From Micrasema longulum (taxonomy: Eukaryota > Arthropoda > Insecta > Trichoptera > Brachycentridae), in the NCBI GenBank assembly GCA_022494885.1, contig JAGVSM010004287.1, positions 62,001 to 126,000 of the forward strand: a stretch of DNA of 64,000 nt, written 5' to 3'. Shown here one piece after another: positions 55,258 through 64,000 of the stretch (position 1 is its first letter; each line of letters opens with the position of its first letter). A program made the translations under genes and the position numbers. The notes beneath the pieces are model-generated. The model saw only the letters and a program-made list of their open reading frames with translations. It did not search any database and was not told the origin of the DNA.

Positions 55258-56898
55258 ATTTTATATATTTAACCTACATTAATAATTTTATTTTAAAACA
55301 TTTCATATTATTCCTAACATATTTTAAGTATTGTATAATTTTATTTTAAACGTATTTATTTAGGAAAAACAACAATTGTTTTGTTAGAATATAAATTATA
55401 ATAAATTGTACATACATCCAGTTAAAGTTTTTCACAAATATAATGAGAGGACATATTACACAATAAAATTAAATAGTAACATATTGTATAAGACAAGACA
55501 AACAAAGAACACGTAAGAAGGTTAAGGGATGAAGAAATAGAGTGGAGGAGTGAAGGAAGTAAGGGATGAAGAAATATAGTGAGTTTTGATATTATAACAT
55601 GAACATAATTAAAGGTACATAAACTTATTACACACTTAAAAATGTTTCAAATAGTTTTTTTTTAGTCACAAAACTTTGTATTAAAAATATCTCAATGGGG
55701 GACAAATTAAGTTAAATTTGGAGCAGCTACGATAGATAAACAAGTTTTGAACATATTTTTTTGGGCAATGGTTTATTAAACAAAATGAACTTGTCATGTT
55801 GACTTTACGGGACGATTGATTGAAATACGCTTTAAGAGATATGGACTGTCGATAAAATTGTTTAATATTTTGAAGATGAAAGACAGATCAGAAGCTTCTA
55901 CGTTTAGTAAGGGAAGTTAAACTATGAAAGGAAGAAGATACTTATGGAACGGCTGCAGACATTCTGTCCAATTCTTTAATATCTTATGAGTCTACGATAT
56001 CAAATTTATTTGTAGCTGCTCGTCAAATAATTATTGACAATTCAATTCCATAAATTAAAAAAATACTTACTTGTTTATTTTTATTACCTTATAACTATTT
56101 TTTTATTTTTTACTACTATATCAAATTGCATTGTAGTATTGGCAAATACGCATTTCATATATACATATTTTTATTTCTTCTTTTTTCGCGATAATAAGTA
56201 TATGTTTGCTTGTTTATTAATTGAACTTAAATTTTTCTTTCTTGCTTACCGTAACACTTTATTTACTGTGTTTGCTTTACACAATTTATTTCATAAGCTT
56301 ATATCTTTGCATTTTTTGTTTATATACTTACTGTTTTTTGTTGTATCCCTTTGTTTTTATTGTTTTTTTTTTTTACTCTGTAAAACTTTTTATTAAATTA
56401 TTTCTAATTAATTTCACATATTTTTTCTGTTTATTCATTCTGTGTTTATTATTTAGTATTTTAGCATGTATTTTATTTTTATTTTTTGTAAATGCCTTTT
56501 GGGCGTTAATGAACAAAATAAATAAAGATTCTTCGTACGCGTCAAAATAAGTATGAGATCAAGTGAGTATTGTTAATACGGGTTGTATGTTTTTGTTTTC
56601 ATTTTAAGATACGAACACAAACTCAAATAAAAACCTTTTATTACATTTATTTCTTTTGACATATTTTTATTGGATTTGTCTGATGTTTTTCACAAGAAAC
56701 GGTCTTAGTGTTATCATATTATACGAAATGTTTCTAGAAAAATAATCCAATCGTCATAAAAAGCTTACACTACTTGATATTTAAGTCTGGCGTACGAACG
56801 AGTTGATCTTAGTGGGATTATTATATTTGAAGTCGAGTCAATATTACGCAGGTAGCACTCTGCTTCTTCTTCTTCTGTTTCAGTGCTGCAGAGCACCG
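55258..56898. other. AT-rich, with a probable LINE 3' end at 56400-56535
   Basis: The end AATGCCTTTTGGGCGTTAATG followed by AACAAAATAAATAAAG at 56490-56527 is typical of a plus-strand LINE 3' UTR. The frame upstream (about 55930-56040, GTAADILSNSLISYESTIS) is not recognised. Two partial tandem units of AAGGGATGAAGAAATA lie at 55529-55580. The ORFs at 56034 and 56221 are phenylalanine-rich products of T-runs. Confidence 0.4.
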
Positions 56899-57141
56899 TT
56901 TATTTAATAATTTAAAATACATATGACAATTTGTTACCCACTAAGTCTAAAGACTTTTCGGCGGGACACATTTTTTTATGACAGGTTTATTTTACATTAT
57001 TTTATTTATATTATACGAATCTATTTATTAACATGCACTATAAAGTATTTAAAAGATATTTCTTTAGTTCTTTTTTTTCATTTGAAGATCTTTCATGCTA
57101 ATGATGGTTTGTGGGAGATCATTGAACAACCTTGGAATAAC

Positions 57142-58367
57142 ATAACATATTTGTTCGATAGAAACCTGTCAGTGAAAATAAATTATATATTATCATATAA
57201 ATTTAAATCAGTTAGTGGAGTACCTCAAGGCTCGCATCTTGGTCCAGTGTTGTTTTTGATATTTATAAATGATGTAATTGATATATTTGATAATGTACAT
57301 GTTCTCATATTTGTAGATGATATGAAAATATTCAAAGAGATAAAAAACATTAACGATTGTAACATTTTGCCCCATAATTTGTCCAAATTAAACATCTGGT
57401 GCCAACAAAATAAATTGCAACCCAATATAAGCAAATGTCAAGCTATGAGATTTTATAAAATAAAAAATCCGATTCTATTTAATTACATGTTAAATCAAAT
57501 TAAAATTACTGATGTTTCTACCGTGAGCGATCTGGGTGTTTTGTTCGATTCAAAATTATTATTTAAAGAGCACATTATTAAAATATCTAACAAAGCTGTA
57601 AAATTATTAGGATTTGTACTTAGAACCGGAAAAGATTTTAATAATATAAACACATTAAAATATCTTTACACATCTCTAGTTCGAAGCCAACTAGATTATA
57701 ATTTTCCAATATGATCACCTTATCAAATCACTTTCTCAGATTCTATTGAGAGAATTCAGAATAAATTTCTTAGATATATTAATTTTAAGATGGGTTTTTC
57801 TACTAATCAATTAAATTATAACAAAATTTTAGACTCTCTTAAATTAACTAAATTGCAAGAACGAAGAACATCGACCGATCTTACGACTTTATATAAAATA
57901 ATAAAACCAATGTTTGATACCCCTGATCTACTGAAATTGATTTCATTCTATGTACCACCTAGATTAAGCAGAACATCTACAATATTTTATTGTCAAAATT
58001 CTCGAACGGTAGCTCAATATAACTCACCTATTGTTAGATTACAGAATACCGGGAATGAATATGCATCACATTTTGACATATTTAGTTTATCTCTGCCTAA
58101 CTTAAAAAATAAAGTGACCAACATATTTTTATCAAAAAGAGCAAATCATCTTCAGAAGATTGGGTTGGAATAGTTATAATTTGATTGATTAATGTATTTT
58201 GTTATTGTATAATTTCTTTAAAATATATATGTATTTCAAGTAATTCATAATGTGTACAGTACGAGTATATTAATATTTCATACTCGATTTTTTTTTTAAT
58301 ATTTTTATTTTTAAGCACTCTTTATACCACATATGTAAATGGCAGAAATGCCGTATATAAATAAATA
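57142..58367 (+). mobile_element. LINE L reverse transcriptase, best preserved in the window
   Basis: One frame runs from the insertion start to the TAG at 58171-58173, about 343 codons, with a single TGA at 57712-57714. Early on is VSGVPQGSHLGPVLFLIFIN, the RT motif with the GVPQGS-LGP signature, then a nucleotide-binding core VLIFVDDM in the place of F/Y-A-DD, with the two catalytic aspartates kept. Thumb and tail follow: LNIWCQQNKLQPNISKCQ, SDLGVLFDSKLLFKEH, LKYLYTSLVRSQLDY, RIQNKFLRYI, LTKLQERRTSTDLTTLYKI, FYVPPRLSRTST and SLSLPNLKNKV. The enzyme would copy its RNA at a nicked chromosome. The TGA replaces the W of the usual W-SPY segment. The tail is GTATATAAATAAATAAAT. AATAAC flanks both ends (57136-57141, 58368-58373). 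Jockey/CR1-like clade inferred. Confidence 0.93.
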
Positions 58368-58736
58368 AATAACGCAATTTAATGTTTGCTCTCCGAAGTA
58401 ATTTGTAATTCGGGGAACGATCGGGGAGCCCTTAGTTTTTAATCTAGTGTTGTGAGTGTGGGAAACGCTTTTTTTATATTCCGGATCAACAAAGGGATCT
58501 ACAATCAATTTATAGTCACAAAGTTGTTTTACCGGCAGGACATTACAGAATTAAAAAAAAAAAAAATATACACCGTCGCCCACTTGTTTTGCCTCATGGA
58601 TTATGCTATCTGGTAATATCCCCTTTAACCCTCACTTGAATATCATAAATTTTACCCAGATCAGACTGGAAGGTGAGACCCCAGACACGCACTCGTAAGA
58701 TATAATCGATTCAATGAGCGAGGTATTTATTTATTT

Positions 58737-58956
58737 TAAAGAAACAAAGAGTCGACAATAATATTATAACATTTAAAAAAATACTGTTTTTAAACAGATA
58801 GACCAGTGCAGTTTCTAAATAAGAATCATACATAATAAATTGTGGTCCAACAAAAAGGGTGTGTTTATGTGTATAATGAGATTTGGATAATTTATATAGC
58901 GCCGTTTTTGTGAAAATCACTGTATTATGTAGGAGAGTAAGAGTAAGTTATGTAAG
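58737..58956 (-). mobile_element. LINE 3' tail nested in LINE J copy 2
   Basis: On the minus strand it holds GATTTTCACAAAAACGGCGC and TATATAAATTATCC, the 3' UTR of the 38400 LINE family, followed by further sequence to an AATAAATAAA tail. AGGTAT flanks both sides (58731-58736, 58957-58962); copy 1 is uninterrupted here (GCGAGGTATATATG, near 49117). Confidence 0.78.
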
Positions 58957-59257
58957 AGGTATATATGTATCTTAACGTTTTAAAGGTAGTATGCTTTTGA
59001 TTTCATAAATGACCATAACGCACCTTAATATGTCGCCGATTCCATCAATATGAACACCCCAATTAAATTTAGAATAAAAAAATAATCCTAAATATGTATG
59101 ATTATTTACAACATCTATAATAGGACAATTACATTAATCTGATTCTTTATTTAAATTTAAATGAAGGAAAAAATCCATATGAGCTTGTATTTCTATTTCA
59201 AATTCACATTTAGTGATATATGGTGAGGATACATGAACCATTTTGGTTTTTTAGAAT

Positions 59258-59535
59258 TTACACAGAAGATACACAGCTCTTCCAAACGTTTCCACTCCTG
59301 TCTGTGCCCCGCTTTTGTCATCCATGCTCTACTAGCTATAGAGGTCGTCGGCCCATCTTTTTTGTGGCCTTCCGACACTTCTTTTGTTTGCCGACGGTCT
59401 CTACTTTATTGTTCTGGGTGTCCACCTGCCACCATTTTGCCTCGCCTGGCGTCCTGCCCACCGCCATTTTAATTTCGCTTCACGATCAGCGATATCTACG
59501 ACTTCGGTTCGGCGCCTTATTTCTTCATTTCATGT
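59258..59535 (-). mobile_element. RTE-type LINE C-terminal fragment
   Basis: The minus strand from about 59520 reads RRTEVVDIADREAKLKWRWA, GRQARQNGGRWTPRTIK, a TAG, RPSANKRSVGRPQKRWADDL, then after a small shift AWMTKAGHRQEWKRLEELC. This is the familiar end of insect RTE-like proteins (KWxWAGHxAR, RR-GRPxxRWxDDL, W-x-AQDR-x-W-LE). TAG stands where W of the usual EWRP is expected. The 5' part is absent. Confidence 0.9.
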
Positions 59536-59539
59536 ATCT

Positions 59540-60860
59540 TAGACTTGCGCCGAGCATCTATCTTTCTATAATAGCTCTAGCATAGAAATAAGAATAGTCC
59601 AGAAGGAGCGTAGAATCATATTTAAATACATCGGACTGTGTCCAAAAAACCCCCCATTTTGCCTCACTTTCGCCGCCCGCATGCGTGAAGTCGCCGTGTA
59701 ATGTTGCCAGATCGCGAAAAATATAATTATAACACAAATGTAAGATAATTACATTTTAAAAAAAGCAGTTTGTTAATTTCTCTAAAATTTTATTGTACAC
59801 GCGGAAACATTGATTGACACAACAGAGTGGATAAGTAAAGGTTCATTAATTAAGAGTTATTTATCGAGTTGAGAGGTGAAAAGGCCATCAAAAAACGAAG
59901 AACGAAAAATAAGAGTTATTTAATTAATGAACTTTGAACTTAAATAATAAAACAAATCTTATTTTACATCAAATTAATATTTTGATGTCATGTTTAATAA
60001 TATAAGATGTTTTAAAGATAATGTTGGTCAAATGTTCACCACAGCGTTAGTTAATCCAAGAGGTCCAATTTTCCTTAGTTCTCTCATTAGGTGTGCAATG
60101 TATCGTAAAAAATTACAAAATGTTTCATTTTAAATTAATTCGAAGTAAAAAATTGACTAACCTGGCAACACTAACAAAATGTTTGTTTTCTTTGACAACC
60201 TGACAGATGGAAAAATAATATCATTTTTAAGTACTTAATGCATTTGTTACTTGTACATGCATTTGCTACTTACACGTAAAATGTGATCCCATCATGTTGC
60301 TTTAAGATTCCATCAGTAATTCTACACTTTAAAATGACACTACACGGCATAGTTGAAATCGGGAGTTGCGTATTGAGCGACGTCTACAAAGAAGTTAATG
60401 GGTCAAAACGTAAAACTACTCCTTTATGAGTAGTCTAGTCGCCTTCTGTTTTTTTATTTATTTATTTACAATTTTAAAAAACCCGTTAGGGTTACATTAG
60501 AAATTTTATATTGTCTAGTCATTTTATGTCTCGTCTAGTCTAGTTAGTTCAGTCATCATGTGCTTTTTCGCTTTGTTTGATGCGCGTATGCGGTTTCTGG
60601 ACTATTCTTAATTATATGCGCTCTAGATTTTATTATTTATGCTTTATGGTATGTGTTTTTTTTTTAAATATTTATAACATAAATGTTGGATGTTATGGAA
60701 ATATGGAAATAATGGAAGTCTGATTTTTACTTTTTCTCTGGTATTGTGAACATGTTCCGTTGGTTTTGATAAATTTTTTTTCTAAGATTCTGTGTTTTTT
60801 TTTTCAAATTAATAATATAGATAAATATCATCGTATTTATATTTAAATATTCTTCTCGCA
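59540..60860. other. Unassigned AT-rich sequence
   Basis: No gene is supported. A 45-bp stretch at 60455-60500 with ATTTATTTATTTACAATTTTAAA followed by AACCCGTTAGGGTTACA may be a decayed minus-strand LINE end. Confidence 0.4.
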
Positions 60861-60869
60861 CACATGCAT

Positions 60870-61400
60870 ATCTTTTTTTATATCTAACTGAACTGGATTT
60901 TTACAATTGTATTTATGTGGAAAACTTAATTGACTTTATTTTTTCTTATAATGTTGAATATAAGTTTTCTGTATTGCTGTTGTTTTTCTTAATAAACAAA
61001 ACAAAGCAAATTATATGTGACTTTTTAAAATTCATTTACAATTTTATTTATACTCGTGTATCGGTTTTTTTCAAAATGATTCTTAAAGCTTTGTTTTGTG
61101 ATATGGTTAGTTTGTTTAAATTTTCCTTTGCACGAATCCTTATTAACAAATATTCTAATTCTTCCTAAAATTGATTTTTTTAACCATCTTAGTCTTTTGA
61201 TTAAATGTAAGTTTGGAGTCCATCATTACACCCAAATATTCAATTTCACTAACTTCATTCAGTTTTTCATTATCTGCTACAATTGACGACGTAACTTTCT
61301 ATTATTTTGTTTTCTATATTCATACATTTTGTATTGCTTATATTTGATTTATTAATTTTACATATTTCATTCGTTTTAGAAAATATTTTTTGCTGCGTAT
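60870..61400 (-). mobile_element. LINE RT thumb fragment, heavily decayed
   Basis: The minus strand reads SNISNTKCMNIENKIIE, then EKLNEVSEIEYLGVMMDSKL, TFNQKTKMVKKI, and further on ISQNKALRIILKKTDTR. The pattern YLG-x2-D-KL-F and Q-KALRIIL is that of LINE RT thumb and connection regions. Several frame changes separate the pieces. Confidence 0.75.
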
Positions 61401-61854
61401 AGGAAAATTGGGAAAATTAGCGTATGATCCAATTTTAGTGGATTTGATAATGTATGTTTCTTTTAGTTAGTAAAAATATATTTCTTCCGCTTTTCCATTA
61501 TAAATTTTACACCGTACTAAATCACAATCACATTGTCTAAAAAAATTCACTTTGAACACTTTATAATTATTATTTTTTTTATTCAAATAACAAATATAAG
61601 TATACGTACAATATTACTACTAAATACAATTTTTACATTCATTAAATACCTACATTTACATTAACGTTTCCCATTACGTAAAATAAAAAAACGATTCTTG
61701 TGTACATAATGGGGAGTGACGTCTTACAGTAGTTTGTTTATTTTTGATTATTAACACTTTTAGGATAACATAAATTACACAAAAAAATATAAACGGTGTT
61801 TTTACTCAGTGCTACACAAAAAAGAATTATAAATGTAACTTTTCACTCCTTTCT

Positions 61855-62060
61855 GGAATATATTGTATTCTTAGCTGCACTTTCTATTACATTAAAGAAA
61901 AATATTCCTAAAAATTGTAAACTATTAATCTCACAGGATGTGCCATGGCTAATGAAAAATGTTAATGATCCTACTGTCGGGAACATTTCCGTAGAACTCA
62001 TCATTCTGTACTCTTTGACATTCCACCCTCATAGACTATTAAACTAAGGCATTTTTTTTT
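61855..62060 (+). mobile_element. LINE ORF2 terminal fragment, degraded
   Basis: In one frame REHFRRTHHSVLFDIPPS matches VPVRRTRQSVLFDIPN of the 49585 element; the preceding frame gives VNDPTVGNIS. No tail was identified. Confidence 0.5.
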
Positions 62061-62094
62061 TAATTTTCATGTATCGCGTTACCAGCGCTTCGTT

Positions 62095-62425
62095 TTTTTG
62101 ATGTTTTGTATTTCTAAAATTGCTCCGCGTGTGACGTCTCAAGTTTTCTTCCGCTTCTTCTCGATCAGTTCTGCCGAGTGGTCCGGTCCGTTGACGTACC
62201 TATCGTAAACCGGAAATATTTCACAATTCTCTCATCATTGGTTGATTCAGATTAACTGGTGACGTCGTTCAAAGTAGTTCGTTTTTATTAAAATATTTTT
62301 TTTCATACCATTAAAAAAAAAAAATTCCGTACAATTTAATGCTCCAATTTTTGCCGCGCATAAAAAAACATTTTTAATATCACTTTTAATTTAAACATTC
62401 AATGGGGTTGTACTTCCTCATTACC
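62095..62425 (+). repeat. Family B repeat, copy 6
   Basis: From GATGTTTTGTATTTCTAAAAT to TTGTACTTCCTCATTACC. An A-run replaces the middle of the CATTTTCAAGAAAC block. Confidence 0.78.
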
Positions 62426-62634
62426 CTTATGAAATCCAACACTCTTCCAAAAATAAAGGCTACTATGACAGATTTAGTGACATCGACATAATACCAAAAT
62501 TTTACCAATGCTACCTGCATCCTAATGAGTAGTATTGAATTTTTTGTTAGAAATATATCGCTTCTTTGCCAGAACAACATATAATCTCGAATAATTTAAG
62601 AGGAATATTTTTAAGACAGTCAACAAAAAAAATC

Positions 62635-63165
62635 TTTTTATTTTATTTATTTTATTTTATTTTTATTTTATTAACATAAACGGCAAATCTGCCTTTTACA
62701 AACATTTATAATATTAACATATTTGGCTTAATATTTTTTTCCTTTTTTTTCAAAAACATGAATTTTAAAAACAAGATTTATAAAAAAAAAATCAAACCAA
62801 AAATTATCAAGATTTATATTTAAAAAAATAACCAAAAAATTATACAGCATATTCAGTAGAAATTTTAAATAATAAAACATTCTACAGTAAAACAACAAGA
62901 AAATCATAAGTACTGTTTCACACAGCTAGGCAAAGTGAACAAAAAACTGTATATGAAATGCATGAATAAATAGATATAATTACCATTCACCATCTTTGAA
63001 AAAGTTAAAAAGGTTTGTTCTATAGGAACAATACCCTACACTTAATATATCTGATACGTGGGAATAACTATTGCCGAGTTCATGCAGTCTATTTAATACT
63101 GCATTACAAGTATACACTGTCCGTGAATTGTTGCTACAAAACGGTTTAACGGTTTTTTATGTTTT
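62635..63165 (-). mobile_element. LINE ORF2 terminus and long 3' UTR
   Basis: The minus strand reads NNSRTVYTCNAVLNRLHELG, then SYSHVSDILSVGYCSYRTNL and FNFFKDGEW to a TAA at about 62980. This matches the SRTVAQ-NSP-RL-N end module of LINE L. The 3' UTR ends GGCAGATTTGCCGTTTATG and a long A/T-rich tail (AATAAAATAAAAATAAAAT). Confidence 0.72.
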
Positions 63166-63257
63166 CTTTTTCATTATTTTTATTTTTTTACTAGTGGAAT
63201 TATACGGATGGCTTTTCTCGAGTTTTTTTTGTTTTTTTTGCATCGTATTTAATTATA

Positions 63258-63517
63258 GTCGGCCTCATGGTGTAATGGTCAGCGCGTTAGCCTGCCATGC
63301 AAGAGGTCTCGGGTTCGATTCCCGACATGGTTGATGTGAAATATTTATTTAAAAAGGTGTTTTCACACTAGAATATTTCATAGTCCCTGGACTGGTACCT
63401 GAAGCGTATGACTGATCATCTTACATGCATGTAACAAAAATGATCAAGATACGCTATATATTGGTGTACCAATGCAGTGCCCTATGCACCATTAGGTGTG
63501 GAAAGGGAACGATGATG
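63258..63517 (+). mobile_element. tRNA-derived SINE1, copy g (reference copy)
   Basis: Head GTCGGCCTCATGGTG, A box TGGTGTAATGGTCAGCGCG, CCTGCCATGCAAGAGG, and a perfect B box GGTTCGATTCCCGAC at about 63312-63326. The anticodon arm resembles that of tRNA-Gly(GCC), so a glycine tRNA origin is likely. The body carries GGTACCTGAAGCG and GGTGTACCAATGCAGTGCCC; the 3' end is GATGATG. It would be transcribed by RNA polymerase III from its internal promoter and moved by a partner LINE. Confidence 0.94.
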
Positions 63518-63689
63518 TTACTTATATATGGAAAACTATAATTGGCCCATAATTTTGGTTTATTAGTAAATATTATATTTTTTTGTCACAATGGCTGTGT
63601 TTTCTTTTAATAAATAAATTTAAAATAATGTAATTTCACAGCAAGCTATTTTTAAATATCATAACGAGTATAAAACCTAAACGAATGTT

Positions 63690-64000
63690 TTTTTACCGTG
63701 GATCTTAATGAGGAAGTTCAGTTATACGGAAAATTTGACATAAAAAATGTTTTCTTACTTGCGGTAAAAATTAAAGCATTTGTACGGCGCGGCGTTTCTT
63801 TAAAATGTAGGAAAAATTATATGTATTTAATAAAACGTACTGCTTTGAACGACGTCATTAGTTCATATGAATCAACCAATGATAAGAGAGTTATGAAAGA
63901 TTTCCAGTTTAAGGTAAGTTAACAGACCGATCAGCAGAACTGACCGCGAGAAAGCGAAAGAGAACTTGAGACATCACACGCGGACTGATTTTAGAAATAA
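63690..64000 (-). repeat. Family B repeat, copy 7, cut by window end
   Basis: Reverse-orientation copy starting AATGAGGAAGTTCAG and running to CACACGCGGACTGATTTTAG. It makes a 74-codon plus ORF (63698-63922) that is not conserved among copies and should not be read as a gene. Confidence 0.75.

Larger units (their letters stand above)
56899..59257 (-). mobile_element. LINE J, copy 2, with two nested insertions
   Basis: The minus strand matches copy 1 (48222-49510) in the 3' UTR (56907-57135), at the end module (58374-58510, DPFVDPEYKKSVSHTHNTR and PRITNYFGEQTLNCV), and in the RT thumb part (58640-58736 and 58957-59257). It is interrupted by LINE L (57142-58367) and by a LINE tail (58737-58956), and is joined at 59258 to an RTE-type fragment. 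Because copy 1 lacks these, the host sequence across both sites is known. Confidence 0.87.

Noticed and set aside
56034..56550. Phenylalanine-rich membrane-like ORFs
   Set aside because: They come from T-runs in AT-rich DNA and lead into a LINE 3' end; hydrophobicity is a composition effect.
59220..59585. Plus-strand 121-codon ORF
   Set aside because: It is the antisense shadow of the RTE-type C-terminal fragment on the minus strand.
63698..63922. Plus-strand 74-codon ORF
   Set aside because: It is family B in reverse; the frame is not kept in other copies.

Overview
This window looks like AT-rich nuclear DNA from an arthropod, most likely an insect with a repeat-rich genome. It shows no bacterial gene organisation. 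It holds tRNA-derived SINEs, 5'-truncated non-LTR retrotransposons with A-rich or (TAAA)n tails, Penelope-like remnants, a hAT remnant and many foldback DNA elements. The species cannot be named from the sequence. The RTE-type and endonuclease/RT-type LINE tails are of kinds common in insects.

Only one stretch looks like a host protein-coding gene. Positions 5801-5889 encode a 30-residue start with a textbook signal peptide, ending at a good splice donor, behind a locally GC-richer region with a TATA-like box. The rest of the window may be a very long first intron or intergenic DNA; I found no convincing second exon. A much weaker 10-codon exon candidate sits at 22436-22465.

Layout. 1-4.7 kb: repeats, including a LINE whose 3' UTR has become two abutting large palindromes (1647-2122). 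4.96-5.9 kb: promoter and signal-peptide exon. 5.9-10 kb: AT-rich sequence and one LINE tail. 10-18.5 kb: SINEs, family A foldback copies and a 2.9 kb inverted-repeat structure (11251-14180). 18.5-27 kb: LINE tails, short MITEs and unassigned sequence. 27.2-27.8 kb: hAT element with a dead BED zinc finger. 28-34.6 kb: LINE tails, a 252 bp TIR element and a Penelope endonuclease remnant. 35-38 kb: families A, B and H with a 243 bp palindromic MITE. 41-43 kb: family A and a pair of MITEs sharing one target duplication. 46-50 kb: family H and LINEs nested in LINEs. 50.5-53.4 kb: a CWG-target MITE, a family A copy split by a Penelope-type insertion with a decayed hammerhead motif, and a LINE. 53.4-60 kb: a minisatellite, an RT remnant, a SINE and a triple LINE nest holding the best reverse transcriptase in the window. 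60-64 kb: more LINE tails, a SINE and family B copies.

The elements do not form a pathway. Their interest is as a record of insertion: several insertions can be dated relative to one another, and exact target duplications can be read because uninterrupted copies of the host repeat lie elsewhere in the same window. Family letters (A, B, C, D, F, G, H, K) are my own labels. Boundaries of repeats are by eye and usually good to about 10-30 bases unless a target duplication is quoted.
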